From Aspidiotus rigidus (lineage: Eukaryota > Arthropoda > Insecta > Hemiptera > Diaspididae), in contig JAVHKY010000003.1 of assembly GCA_035079385.1 (NCBI GenBank), forward strand, positions 27,481,501 through 27,545,500: 64,000 nt of DNA, in the 5' to 3' direction. Position 1 is the first letter of the stretch, and each line of letters starts with the position of its first letter. Made by a program: the position numbers and the translations under genes. Positions 37,501-49,014 of the stretch are shown piece by piece. Below the pieces are notes generated by a model. It was not told the DNA's origin. It searched no databases and saw nothing but the letters and a program-made list of their open reading frames with translations.

Positions 37501-38353
37501 ATTCTTACCGAGTATCAAAATCAAAGCAATTATATGGTGAACCGAGGCTCAGGCAAATTAGGCAACTGACTACCGCTACTAACGTACGGAAGAAATATAA
37601 ATTTGAAGGAAGTGAATTTACAATATTTTCAAGAGAGGAAAAATATTTTTCCTGAAGAGTTAAAAATCCTCGTCCTGAAATAGGTACTTCATGTTTAAAA
37701 TAGGTACGGAATAAGAATTAAATTAGTGCACAAACACGACTAAAGCCAACCGTGAAAAATGGCGCCAGTCAAGCGATTTGGCAACCGGATACTAAAACTC
37801 TAGAGACGAAAATATTGATGTTATGTTCAGTAGATCGAATATTAGAATTAAAGCTGATTTGACCATAGATCGCATCTCAGGAGTGTCAAGTAAACGTAAG
37901 ACCAAGAAACCTCAAAAGTTTGTTTGTGGTTGATTCGAAGCATGATGGTTCCGTGTTTTTCCATCTTATTGTTCAACATGGAAATATTTTCTGCTCGAAA
38001 CATTTCCTTCATCTCTTCAAGAGTAACGCTAGTAGCAAGGTCTATGTCAGTTGGTATTATATCACTCAATAAATCGCTATAAATACAATATCAATAAACA
38101 TCAAAAGCATGTACACATTATACTGTACACTTGAATAGAGGATTTATTACCGAACTGCACCACCAACAATACGTAATCTATCTTTAAAACCATACTTTTC
38201 AAATATCTGGACAAGAATTTGCATTTCGGGAGTTAAAACGGTAGATAACTTTTCTTGCTCAATTTTTGTGGTCACAGTTGTATCTGACCATACGCATGAT
38301 ACAAGATGGACAACTGCAAACCAGCGGCTCAATAATACCTCGAACGAATACAT
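34562..38353 (-). CDS. TRNT1-like CCA-adding nucleotidyltransferase, copy A
   Basis: Eight coding exons: 38353-38151, 38076-37911, 37378-37261, 36473-36347, 35775-35582, 35498-35374, 35045-34933 and 34868-34562. All introns are GT-AG and in phase, giving 450 residues (human TRNT1 is of similar length). The family adds CCA to tRNA 3' ends. Visible motifs: RIVGGAVRD (residues 61-69) with the catalytic DID (78-80); RRDFTIN (152-158); [13 protein letters not shown] (168-180); [10 protein letters not shown] in the neck; and a C-terminal body domain with EWTMPDF. The nucleotide-selecting motif, normally EDxxR before the LRYFR helix, reads ENSLL (195-199), so Asp and Arg are lost. The N-terminus ([13 protein letters not shown]) is hydrophobic and signal-like rather than Arg-rich. 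The start is the first ATG in the exon. Confidence 0.9.
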
Positions 38354-38869
38354 CAATTTTTTGCAAACAAAGGTGTAGATGAATTTTAGAACAATTTAGG
38401 CAGGGCGATCATAATTCTTAAAAACCAAATGCATTACATGACATACAATCAATTCTGTAAAACTGAAGCATTGATATTTTTTCCATTTCAACATAGCAGA
38501 TTTCAAAGAGTGAAAAGGAAAAAACATAATCAAAAAGATGAACGGGTGATAGCATTGGAGATTAATGAAAATAGATAAGCCTCGTATTGACACGACGAAA
38601 GATTTCAATTTTTCATCCTTTGTCAAATTTTTTGAACGCGATATAGGTTAAAGAGCCCCAATATAGACTGACAGGTGCAGGGAAAAAGAAAAAGTCTAAA
38701 TAAGTATCTATATTTTTTAAATAGAAAATAATATAAAGAGAAACTACCTACTTTCAAAAAACCTGGAGAATATGTATTTAGTGACGTTAGGCCTATTCAT
38801 TTTTTGTGCATATTAGAACCCTTGACAGAGAGACTTGGCCATGCTACACATGACGTACGGTACACAAAT

Positions 38870-41800
38870 TTAATTTTTTTTCGAATCATTTCCTCTGAAC
38901 TGATTCGCAACTTCAGAAATCAATTCATTATCAAGTACAAAATCATTATCAATCCACTTTTCTTTCACCGCCATAACAAACTCTTTCGCTCGATCATGAC
39001 CTTTGATTCCATTTGCCATCAGAACAGTTCCATTTATCAGGAAATCAGGCATTGTCCATTCACTCAGACGATTCAGTACTGCTTCTCGGTCAGCAATTTT
39101 GAGAAATTCGATTACACATGTGCGCGTCACGTCAAAAGTACTAGGACTTGAAAATACCAAAACGCGTTGAAAGAATCTGAAAAATGAAAATAATTAAAAT
39201 ATTTCAAAGACGTAGGTACTCATTATTGTATGTAAGAGACTCGACAAAATATTGAAGCTTCAATCATTCACTACAAGTTTACTTGAAACATTCCTCATTT
39301 GAATTAGGAATAGTGGAATTCTTATATCGAACAATAAACTTTCCAATAGTGTAATCAACGTTGGACAATTTCGTTCGTCTTCGGAATGTGTTCACCTATT
39401 GAAAATATATATCAAAACAAAATTTAATTCGTCAGGGAATCCTTGATCGTGAGATTTTACGGCGATATAATGGCTATAACGATAAGATAAGTGGCATCCA
39501 GGAATACCTATTGTAATATGTATCAGTACCGTACTTTCTCAACATAAAGGAATGATAAAGTGTAGATCTGAATTTTCTGTAACATCCTTTTGCGAAAATC
39601 GTACGGGGTCGGGAATAAGTACGAATCCCATATAAGAAATTTAAAAAAACTTGGGCCTTTTTTCCATCTATCAATATTCCCTCCTGGACAGCATTTTGCA
39701 CATTCCGAATAGTATACTTATTTATTAACCACGTTGTTTTATAGGTTATATTTACTTCATCTCTTGTCCTTAATAATGATCCTATTAACGCGATGGGTTC
39801 GAATGAATATTTTCCTTTGTTACGACACACAGAATCAAAACAGCTTATATCGAGATCAAAGTTAGAAGTTTTGCTTAACCCTGTAAAATGTTGAGGATCG
39901 AAATGAATATCAAAAGACTGATTTTAATTTGTCAATTGTATAGATAGTAGGTACCTAGGTATATATTCCACAGCTTCCTTACCGATGTATTGAGCCAATC
40001 CCAACTTCAACATCATTTTCACAAGTTCGTTCACCAGATTACTACTTAATATTCCTTGTAACTCGCTCCATATCCGTTCTTCAGGTATTTTGTCCAAGCC
40101 AGCAACATTATATCGAATGGCTTGCAATACTTTGTCATCGTGAATACTCGCATCTTTGGCTATTTTCCCAAAGAATCTACGAACATGCATGTGTACAATC
40201 TACAATGCGATGTGAAATAAATTTTACTAACAACTTATTAGATTCGTGAACATTGGTAGGACGATGTAGGCACCTATGATGGAATATTAATTTCTCAGCT
40301 TATGATGGTACGGCTTCATGAAAGTCTTCCACGTATTATTTATAACATACGTATTTCTCGAAGAAGGTAGCCTATTTCAGTTCAAAGAAAAAGAAGATGA
40401 AGATAGATACCCAGCATGAATAAAATTAGCTACCGGTGCTTCATTTTTGAAGATGTTGAGTGCTGACGCAGCTTGTGTTTTCCGGCCATTAGTCTTAAAT
40501 AATGTTTGCACAATCCGCAAATCCAAAGACGTATTTCAAATCGGCAAATCTTCTCATGAGAAAAACCTTAGACGTCAAAATATCAGTCAGTGGAATACGG
40601 TACTCGCAAAAGAGCGGCTAAGCAGCTATTCCGTTGATTGGTTCTTAAGCGTCTAAGGTGTTTTCTCGCGACAGATCGTCTGGATCATGGACGTATGCCG
40701 CCTACCGCCTTATGAAGTCGGATTACTTGAATCCTTGAATCCCTGACTTGAATTGACGTATCCGCAGAATGACGATCAGCGGAAAAAGATTTGATTTATA
40801 TTACAATAAACATGTGATGAGCCTTGTTTTCCTAATCGCTATTTTGCAGTTACGTCAATATAAAAGTATGTCTTCGAGACTTGGCGTAGCCTAATTAAGA
40901 TGACGATGAGGAATCACCTGAAATATCGTAGGATGAGCAATGAATCATGCAGAATACGTTCTCCAGGATCTTCGATAAATACTACTCTATTGTTCTTCAA
41001 ATCTTCGTAACCATTGAAGTAATCGTATAGATGTCCTTCGAAATCTAGAAAGTCATTAGCCTAAGTATAAATGAAAACGTTGAATTAATAAGTATGCGTA
41101 TTGCGTATTATTTTATTCCAGAAAAAAAAGTCATTACGATCAATTTTCAAAGTGTTAAGAGATCAGGCCCCATTCTCAGAATTGATTTCAGGTACCTGTC
41201 TGGAATTTTTTTGCCTTGTTTGGCCTCCCTCTTCCCTTTGTTAAATACAATCAGTACGTTATTTTTGAACATTTTTCAATAAATTGCAGTTTCCACTTTT
41301 GTCATTCGTACCATTCCCAGTTCAATGGCTCGGCTTTATTCTTAATAGAATAAGTACTGAAGATTTTTTTTAATTTCTTTTTTTGAACCACTTTTTGTCA
41401 CCCATGTAGAATTTTTCGAATGTGATACTCTTGCTGTTTACCACACGTCAGAACAAAATTATAGGTCACATACATGATCAAGGGTATTAAAAGCGAGTAA
41501 CCGGCGACTATGAATTTTTCCGAAACCGAAAATTCGTAGAAATCAGGCAATTTCCCTGCATCCCCTCTCTCTCCACAGTTCGGGACTTAGAAGTATTTAC
41601 TATCTTTCTTTCCTTCCAAAATTAGATATTATAGGTACCCTTTTTTGCAAAAATATCTAGATTTTTCTACTCTTTTGGTACCAGAAGTATTCTTGTGTAC
41701 TCTTTTTTATTGTCCTAAAAAAACTTTTTTTTTTTTTGCTTGTACGAATAAAAAAATTTAATTACTCTTTTTGTCTCAGAAAAATCTGATCACACTGTAT

Positions 41801-42515
41801 CAGGTCAAGACACAAAATTTTTTGACGAAAAATTTTTAATTTCTTTACTTACCCAAGTACAAAGCATTAATGGTGAAATCTCTTCGCCTAGCGTCTATCT
41901 TCCAGTCTTGAGTATAGGATACGTTACTAAATTTTTGATCAGTCTTGGTTGTACTTCGTAGAACTGAGATCTGAGGTTCATACGAATAATATCTTTCAAC
42001 TAACTAGCAAAATTAATGTTTCTTATTCGTCATATTTAAGCAAATTTTGAAAACAAACCTCGAAATTTTCTTTGCGGTTTATTCGAGCCGTAATGGTCCC
42101 ATGTTCTTCTCCCTTCTCGTTCAACATGGGGATTTTTTCTCTTCGAAACATTTTTCTCATTTCTTCAAGACTGACGCTAGTAGCAAAATCCATATCGGTT
42201 GGTATCGTACCATATTTTAGTAAATCGCTGTTCCAAAAATTAATAATAATAATGTACTTATCATCAAAAGAATGAATTCGAAGATAGAAAAAAAAAAACG
42301 AAGATTTGTTACCGAATTGCACCACCAACAATACGTATCTTATTTTTAAAACCATATTTCTCAAATATCTGGGCTAGAATTCGCGTTTCAGGAATTAGGA
42401 CGGCAGAAAACTTTTCGGGGTCAAGTCTTATGGTTCCAGTTCGACATATCCAAATGTATGATGATAGGTGAATGACAGTAAGCCAGTAATAACTTGATCT
42501 CGCATAAGAATACAT
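38870..42515 (-). CDS. TRNT1-like CCA-adding nucleotidyltransferase, copy B
   Basis: Eight coding exons: 42515-42313, 42227-42059, 41970-41853, 41044-40918, 40176-39983, 39880-39756, 39395-39283 and 39176-38870. Seven exon lengths equal those of copy A exactly and exon 2 is one codon longer; the product is 451 residues. It lies 516 bp upstream of copy A in the same direction, a clear tandem duplication. Motifs: RIVGGAIRD with DMD (79-81), [36 protein letters not shown]. The nucleotide-selecting motif reads HDSLL (196-200): Asp is kept, but Glu became His and Arg became Leu. The last exons of A and B share roughly 60% of residues by hand count, so the duplication is old and both frames have been kept open. 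The N-terminus ([14 protein letters not shown]) is also hydrophobic. Confidence 0.9.
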
Positions 42516-43306
42516 CGATTTTGTCAGAAGATAATTTTTTTACTCTTTCCCGCGATAACCATCACAAACACGAACATCGGCTGAACCTATAAGAATGATC
42601 AAATATTACGTAAGTAAAACTGATAATTGTATCGCTCGGAGGATAAACATTGGAAAAAGATGGATGGCCGATAAATTCAGAAAATTGATTCCCACGAATC
42701 GGTGGATACAATTTACCAAAGTCAGCGCACGTCGATTTTCCGACATAACTTTTATGTTATAAGGGGAAAAAATTGATAAAATTCTTCATTCCAAAATTTT
42801 AGAAAAGTTTATAAAATGTTTCATAGCATGCTCTTAGTCAGTCTGTTGGTTAGCCCACCTGATTAAATTTTCTATATTATAAATAATTATGATACGATTT
42901 ATGATTTTATTAATCCTATCTACTTTTTCAAAGCAAGAGGTGGAATTTTTTGTAGATGTTGGTAAAAGAATCACCAGTGATTGCATATATCATTCTGACT
43001 TGCAATGTCTCTTTCAGTGATAGAAAATTACATAGAATAGTAATTATGTAGGTATCCAAGAAACGTGTTAATCAATCTTCATAATTTTTAATTCCTTCCT
43101 CACTCAAAATTAGGAACTTAAGACTACGTTAACTTAAATAAAGAAATCTGAGAACGATCTACAACGTCTTGAAGAATATCAAATGATGAGTTAGCACAAA
43201 ATCTTGAAAGAGACGGAAAGAAATAATTTCGACCAATAGGTCTACCTATGATACGGATCATGTGTAAGCGCGCAAAAATTATTTCAGCACGTAAATTAAA
43301 ATTCTC
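42516..43306. other. Upstream region of TRNT1-like copy B
   Basis: AT-rich; presumably promoter and 5' untranslated sequence of copy B. No core promoter element stands out. Confidence 0.35.
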
Positions 43307-43540
43307 ATGACTTGGATTATGAGAGATGAGTTTTTGGTCACATACAACGCGATATTCATTCTACTTTTATTATCATTCTTGATACGCTCGTCACGAAATA
43401 TAAATGAACATCGACAGGAATATAAGATTAGTTTTAAATACTCGCGTTGCATGTATAATAAATTTTTCCTAAACGCGAACGATCAGTGTTTCTCAGAATT
43501 CGTCGACAAATATATTGAACAATACCGTAACCGTCTCTGA
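43307..43540 (+). CDS. Hypothetical small secreted or membrane protein
   Basis: A 77-codon frame. A hydrophobic segment near the N-terminus (AIFILLLLSFLI, residues 15-26) follows a charged start, with a second Met at residue 5. The remainder is Tyr-, Asn- and Arg-rich with two Cys. A plausible 3' splice site (AAAATTATTTCAG) lies just upstream, and AATAAA follows the stop by about 20 bases. I do not recognise the family. The length and base composition are compatible with chance in this AT-rich DNA, so this is tentative. Confidence 0.28.
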   Translation: MTWIMRDEFLVTYNAIFILLLLSFLIRSSRNINEHRQEYKISFKYSRCMYNKFFLNANDQCFSEFVDKYIEQYRNRL

Positions 43541-43890
43541 AAAAATATTGAGAAAAAAAAAAATAAATTATTATTTCCATTTTAACTAAAATTAGAGAAA
43601 TATTCTCGTTCATTTCAGCAATACCAGGAAAAAAGTAGGGTTATGTCGTGACGAATTTTGCAAAAATATGGCTTTGGATGGAAAAAAAGGAAAAAAAAAT
43701 GAAGATTTAGGAATCAATATAATAATGCGGAGATTATAGCCATTGAATCAATTTTTCTAAGAATTTAACCCCAGGCAAGACTTTTTTTTACAGAAAGCAT
43801 TATATATTTGTTGGTCAAATATAAAAGGAGCTGACAAAGATTACGAGAACATGAAATCTCTCACATAAATGGACGAAACTATTACCAAAA

Positions 43891-44019
43891 CTATTTCACC
43901 ATTTGTACCATCGTCCACGTTAACTTCAAAACGTGTGATTTTGTCTGATGCCGTTCTATTCTGGAAGATAGGTAGTTGTTCACAAGAGATCCTTTTTTTC
44001 TTATAATTGATCCATCAAC
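43891..44019 (-). pseudogene. Remnant of homocysteine S-methyltransferase last exon
   Basis: Aligns with exon 5 of the intact gene (49015-49186) in the same orientation. It starts after a TTTCTTCAG acceptor-like sequence, keeps the segment around RKKGS..NYL, then lacks the block that encodes the zinc-binding GGCC motif, and resumes with RTASDKITRFEVNVDDGTNG where the intact protein has TTADDIKRFKGYVDDYNTK. The internal deletion and frame changes rule out function. The splice-site-like boundary and absence of a poly-A tail suggest a duplicated gene fragment rather than a processed copy. No other exons of this duplicate were found. Confidence 0.72.
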
Positions 44020-44921
44020 TGAAGAAACTCATTTAAAATAAATATGACTGTAGGAATGCACATGATGTTGTTCGTCGTGACCGCACGATATTTTGAGATT
44101 TTTCAAGGAAAATGGTCAACGCTAAATGTTACATCCGTCAATTTTCACTTCTTTTCTGAGCTTCATTTTGAACCCAATCAGGCTGGGATCCAGACGATCA
44201 CTTTGGGAGGGGAAACAATCCAAAAAAAGTTTAAAGGACTTTTTTTTTTTTACATTTTCTTCGATACTACAGATTTTTTGTTGTTTTTTTGGTTTTTTGG
44301 GGGGATTTTTTTTTTTTTTGGGGGGGGGGAATTCCCCCCCCCCCCGTGGATCCGCGCTTTCCAATTCAGGCTGACTTCATCATCTGAATCAGACACCTCT
44401 ACCAGCCTCAGAGCTAGGCTACCATTAGTGCTTTCGAGTTGAGAAGTTTAAATAATGAATGAAGAAATTGTTGTCTTTACGTCCTATCGATAAACAACGA
44501 CGAACCAGCAAGTGGAAAATTTTTTGTATGTATATTGTAGGTTATGCCTAAACTGGTACAAAACGGTTCAAGTCAAAAGAATTTATGTTTGATTACGGCT
44601 TAAGAATTATATTAAAAAATATCATTCTTTTTCGAGCTAATAATGGCGAAAATACACATAATTTCGGTTATTCGCGCTGTAGAGATATCCATTAAAATGC
44701 GGTAGAATTGACTCTTTAGAAGACGCCTCAAACTTATTATCTTTTGTATTCCATATTTTCTCATCTTATAGGTTACTACTTTATTTTTTTATGAGTCTTT
44801 TCGAGCACACTATCAATGATACACGTACCCATCGTTCGATTTTCTCGGATTCTCAGTTCATTGTTTTTCAAGATGTTTTAGAGAAAATTTGATGATTAAT
44901 TTTCAACAAATTACTAATTTC

Positions 44922-44956
<35 letters not shown>

Positions 44957-46540
44957 TAATCGTAAAAAGACTACACGCGTCTTCAGTCAACAATTCACCA
45001 ACTTAAAATGAAACGATCACTTTGTTGATTTCTTACGTGATTCATTCCATTTGAATATGAGCACGTGTCTATGCAACATAAAATGATATCATACGATTAT
45101 TCATACCACATTATTTCGCCAATTCGTTCCGAATAGAATTCATCTGCAGACGACTACATAATAACTATAATATGACGAAAAAAATAATGAAATTATCTGT
45201 CAATGTCCATGAGTATTTTATCGATCTTTATGATTCATAATAGACAAGTAGTCATAAAAAAGTGTGAATGCTTATCACATTTTTGTGACTACTTCTTTCA
45301 TCTTTTACTCTAACTAACGTTTTTTCAGCATGCTCAATAAACTCCAACGAACTCAAATTGGTTCAAGAACCAATAATCAGCCCCCCCTCCCCTAGAGCTG
45401 GAATTCTGGCTCACATTTAGCTTCACTACTATTCAACTGAAAGAAAAAAAAAAAAAAAAAAAAAAAACTGATCATATTTAGTTTACCCCTACTCAACCGA
45501 AATTCCAGCATCCAATTCTTTACGATTTTAAGTCCGTCGACCCAGACTCACCTTTTTGGTATGTTCACCGAACTTCAATGGGGACTATATCAACGAATTT
45601 CAACGTCTATAATTTCGGTAATAAAGTAATTTTCCCAAGCTCACATTTTTTTCGCGATGGTTGACAAGTTTCAGGTATATCATTATTATCTAAAATACCT
45701 ACAGAAATGTTATTTAATAATTCATTTTTTTTCCTGTACAACTAAGACTAAATTTCTGACATTATTGACCCATGGAAGTTCCATATTTAACCTTTGTAAA
45801 ATATTTTTTTAGGGATTGTATTAATTTTTGCGCAGCCTAATGAATATGACAAATTCGAATAATCAATGAGATCCGAGAAGAGGTTTTATACAAATAAAAT
45901 CAGAATTTTAATCGAGCTTCTACGAAGCAGTACGAAAAAAAAAAAATCAATAAAATATAAAAAATTATAACCATACATGGATTAACACGAAATCCAACTC
46001 AGCGATACTCTACTTTATAAAATGGTGAACACAATTCGTATTACATTATCTTAAAAATAAATATGATGCTAGAATATCAAAAAGTGAAACGGTAAAATCA
46101 TAATGTTTAAGTATGAAATAAAACTAATAATTCACATCACATTATGACGAAATATACTTGATGGTGTAAATAAAACACTCATAGATTAATATGATCCCGA
46201 AAATCCTCGATTCCATCTCGAGTAATACCTGGGCCCAGATTGACGTCGGCTCTATTGAGAAATGTTTCTTAGAGAGGGTGTTACGTTCGGCCAAATTATA
46301 GATTTGAGTAATGCTTCTACTGTTTTCAACCCAGTAAATCCAAAATGGAAAGTTTTCTTCATCCATATATGAAAGTTATTCAGCTGTACCTCAGAAAATA
46401 AATCCCTTACATGATCCTAAACTGAGAATGTACAAAGAACATAATAAAACTCGAACAAATGAAAGTGTTGAAATTAAATAATGTAATTTATTAAATCAAC
46501 CAAATTCAATAGAAATGGGGGAAAAAAAATTAAATAAATG
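44020..46540. other. No gene recognised; homopolymer tracts
   Basis: Contains the G/C palindrome at 44320-44345, a long A run near 44925-44953 and another near 45444-45467. A minus-strand open frame at 46366-46142 has no recognisable similarity, although it lies just beyond the Polinton protease remnant. Confidence 0.4.
44320..44345. repeat. G10-AATT-C12 palindrome
   Basis: Ten Gs, AATT, then twelve Cs, preceded by about 14 Ts and followed by GTGGATCCGCG. It is perfectly self-complementary over the G and C runs, which is striking in AT-rich DNA. The GGATCCGCG flank resembles a degenerate hAT-type terminus (compare 58380-58437), so it may be a decayed element end or an assembly or cloning artefact. 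Confidence 0.6.
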
Positions 46541-46547
46541 ACTGATT

Positions 46548-47255
46548 TTATTTGACTAAAAAATTCAAACAAAGATGACCATATAATATAAAGTCATTGA
46601 AATTCTGAATCTGATCAACATTATAATAAACTTCAAAGTTTTTAAAATAATTCAGAAGTTTAATAGGAGGTTCAACACCGAAGGAATCAAAATAATTAAG
46701 CATCTTATCTTTCTTCAAAAAGCAAACCCAATGAGTTCCTTGTCCAATAGAATTATCTAAATTGATAATCATTAATCACACTTTCATTATTAATTTTTCA
46801 TTTCATGAGGAAGTTGATTTTCCATAAAAACACCTTGAAAATATGAGACATTCAAATCTTTTGCAAACATTTCCAGCTCTAGATAAAAAAAAGGTTTAAT
46901 AGGAAGTTTCAATTTTTTCTTTCTAGAGTTGATATAGAAACGTTGACCTTCTGTTTTTCTTGCTCTTATTGGATTCGTATTTTTTTTTTGTTTTTTTCCG
47001 CCGCTTGAACATTTTTATTGTGGTTAATGAAATCTGATACATTTTCATCCGCAGGGAGAGACTGCTTTGCTGTTGCATTTGGACCATATCCTAAATTTTC
47101 TTCAGTATTATTATTTTTAATATTTTCTTCAACTACCTAATTTATTATTTGTTTTCTTGCTATTATACGCATTCACAAGATTAGTTGCAATAGATGATAC
47201 TGCTGACATAATTGGTACAGCCTCCAACAGAGCAGGTAAAAATCCACCAGTTTCA
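46548..47255 (-). mobile_element. Polinton/Maverick remnant: protease and minor structural gene
   Basis: Two adjacent minus-strand remnants. At 46772-46548 a 74-codon frame matches the adenain-type cysteine protease of Polintons: GTHWVCF with the active-site His, YFDSFG and a C-terminal YGHLCLNFL. The Cys that normally precedes Gly-His here, probably the nucleophile, is Tyr. Its N-terminal part (YFQGVFMENQLPHE, about 46800-46845) is in another frame after two stops. At about 47255-47140 the frame GGFLPALLEAVPIMSAVSS resembles the hydrophobic minor structural protein that sits beside the protease gene in these elements; it ends in a stop. No integrase, polymerase, ATPase or capsid gene and no terminal repeats were found. 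It is an inactive fragment. Confidence 0.72.
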
Positions 47256-47272
47256 TTATTTTTATTTATAAT

Positions 47273-47490
47273 CAGAGTCCGGATTTTTTGGTATTTATAA
47301 TTTAATTTTCGGTACTAAAACTTTGATTTTCGGTATTATTCGGTATTTAGAAAATAATGACCGTTTTTATATGATTTTGCGTGAATATTGGCATATTTTA
47401 GATGAATTGATGACCAGTTAAAAATGATGCTTTCGGTATTTATAGGCCTAATCGACGTTTTCGGTATTTTACCGAAAAATCCGGGCTCTG
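47273..47490. mobile_element. hAT-like MITE, 218 bp, 8-bp target duplication
   Basis: Termini CAGAGTCCGGATTTTTTGGT (47273) and ACCGAAAAATCCGGGCTCTG (ending 47490) are inverted copies with two or three differences. The flanks TTTATAAT (47265-47272) and TTTGTAAT (47491-47498) are an 8-bp duplication with one mismatch. The interior has repeated TTTTCGGTATT motifs. It inserted within or at the edge of the Polinton remnant. Confidence 0.85.
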
Positions 47491-47499
47491 TTTGTAATA

Positions 47500-48691
47500 T
47501 ATTCTAATTAGGGGACTTCCAGTTACGATTTTACAAGTTTCTTTCGCTTGATTCATTTCTTAATTTTGTTTTATTTGGTTAGATGATGAAAGTAAATAAG
47601 TCTCATTTATGATATTATCAACTGTTCATGATCTAAATTCAAGAGTGATAGGTTTCCTTAGTTTCATATACCTTCAAGAATCAGTTTTTGCTCTTTTTCA
47701 TCCACAAAAAATACCAGCTCCTAACCACTTTTTTACTTTCATAGTATTTGTTGTTAAATATACTGTAGCTTTTTCGCCTATATCTGAATCATCAGCTATC
47801 ACACGCTTCCAGGCATCTTCTTCTAATTTGTAATCAGCCAAAATGTGTGCTAGTATCACATTTTTTTATGACTATATTGTTGTATCCATTATGTCTGAAT
47901 CTAATGACGAGTATTGTCAAGAATTTGGCGAGACATTATAAATTAGAAAAACTATATTATTTTAGTTGATATTTATAATTATAATGATATAAACTGCATA
48001 ATATGCTGAAGTAATAATGGTACCATAGGTATCGAAAGTTTTTAATATGCAAAGTAGGAATAACGTTGCAGCTAAATTTATAATGCTTGATGTACGTCTA
48101 CAATACAATGAATCAATAAAATAACCTTAAACTTATGAAAATATCCAAGAACATTCACATAGTTAAATGATAAAAGTTAACAATATAGGTAGTATAATTT
48201 TATCCGTACGTTTAGGAACAAAAAAATAAAGACTGAATAAAACACAACGAAAGATAATCATTATCCGTTCTCTGTCACGCGAGAGTAATTTTTTTCTTTA
48301 AATCTGATCAAACCCATCAGTTATCAATCTCTCATAAATTTCTTACGGTCTTCGCGTTATTATAGTACCGTACGAATGAAGTAAAATAAAGAATCAATTT
48401 TAAAATGGTAAGTTCGAGTCTTTTCAGAAGGTATCACTCATCCAATAATTAATTTAGGAATTTAAAAAAAAAAAAAAGAAAAAACGTATAGAATATAATA
48501 AAATTACTACACTAAAAACAGAAGAAAAGAGAAGGAAAAAAGGAAAAAAAAAAAAACAATAAAATGTAACTGCAAGAAAATTCAACAGAGAAAAAACGAC
48601 AACAACCGAAGGTGAAAGTTACTTATTACACGTTCTCGAGTTTTTAATGACTTGCGCCTCAAGACATGGCAATTCAACACTTTCATCGTAG

Positions 48692-48724
<33 letters not shown>

Positions 48725-49014
48725 GAAAACAGGAGGAAAAAACATAAAATTTAATAAAAACAGAAAACATTAAACACCGAAAGTAAAATGAAAGACAAAA
48801 ATAAATATTACTTGATCAAGATTTTGGAAAAACATTCTCAATTTCAACTTGAACACTAACCGCACGCGCCTTTACGGTAAGTCTCTCTTTTTTTTTGTTT
48901 AAATTTACTTATTCGATAAAATGAAACGTTTTTCTATAACCCAGAAATAGTCGAGTGACGATCGAAGAAAATAATAAGTATCTCACTCGTAGAAGAAATA
49001 CGCTCGATTTAGCA
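47500..49014. other. Unresolved, partly Polinton-flanking; A/T tracts
   Basis: The minus strand at about 47900-47680 reads continuously as DYKLEEDAWKRVIADDSDIG and onward to a stop near 47680, which looks protein-like, but I cannot name it. It may be another piece of the Polinton or a different element. A long A run lies at 48690-48721. The part nearest 49014 is probably the 3' untranslated region of the methyltransferase gene. Confidence 0.35.
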
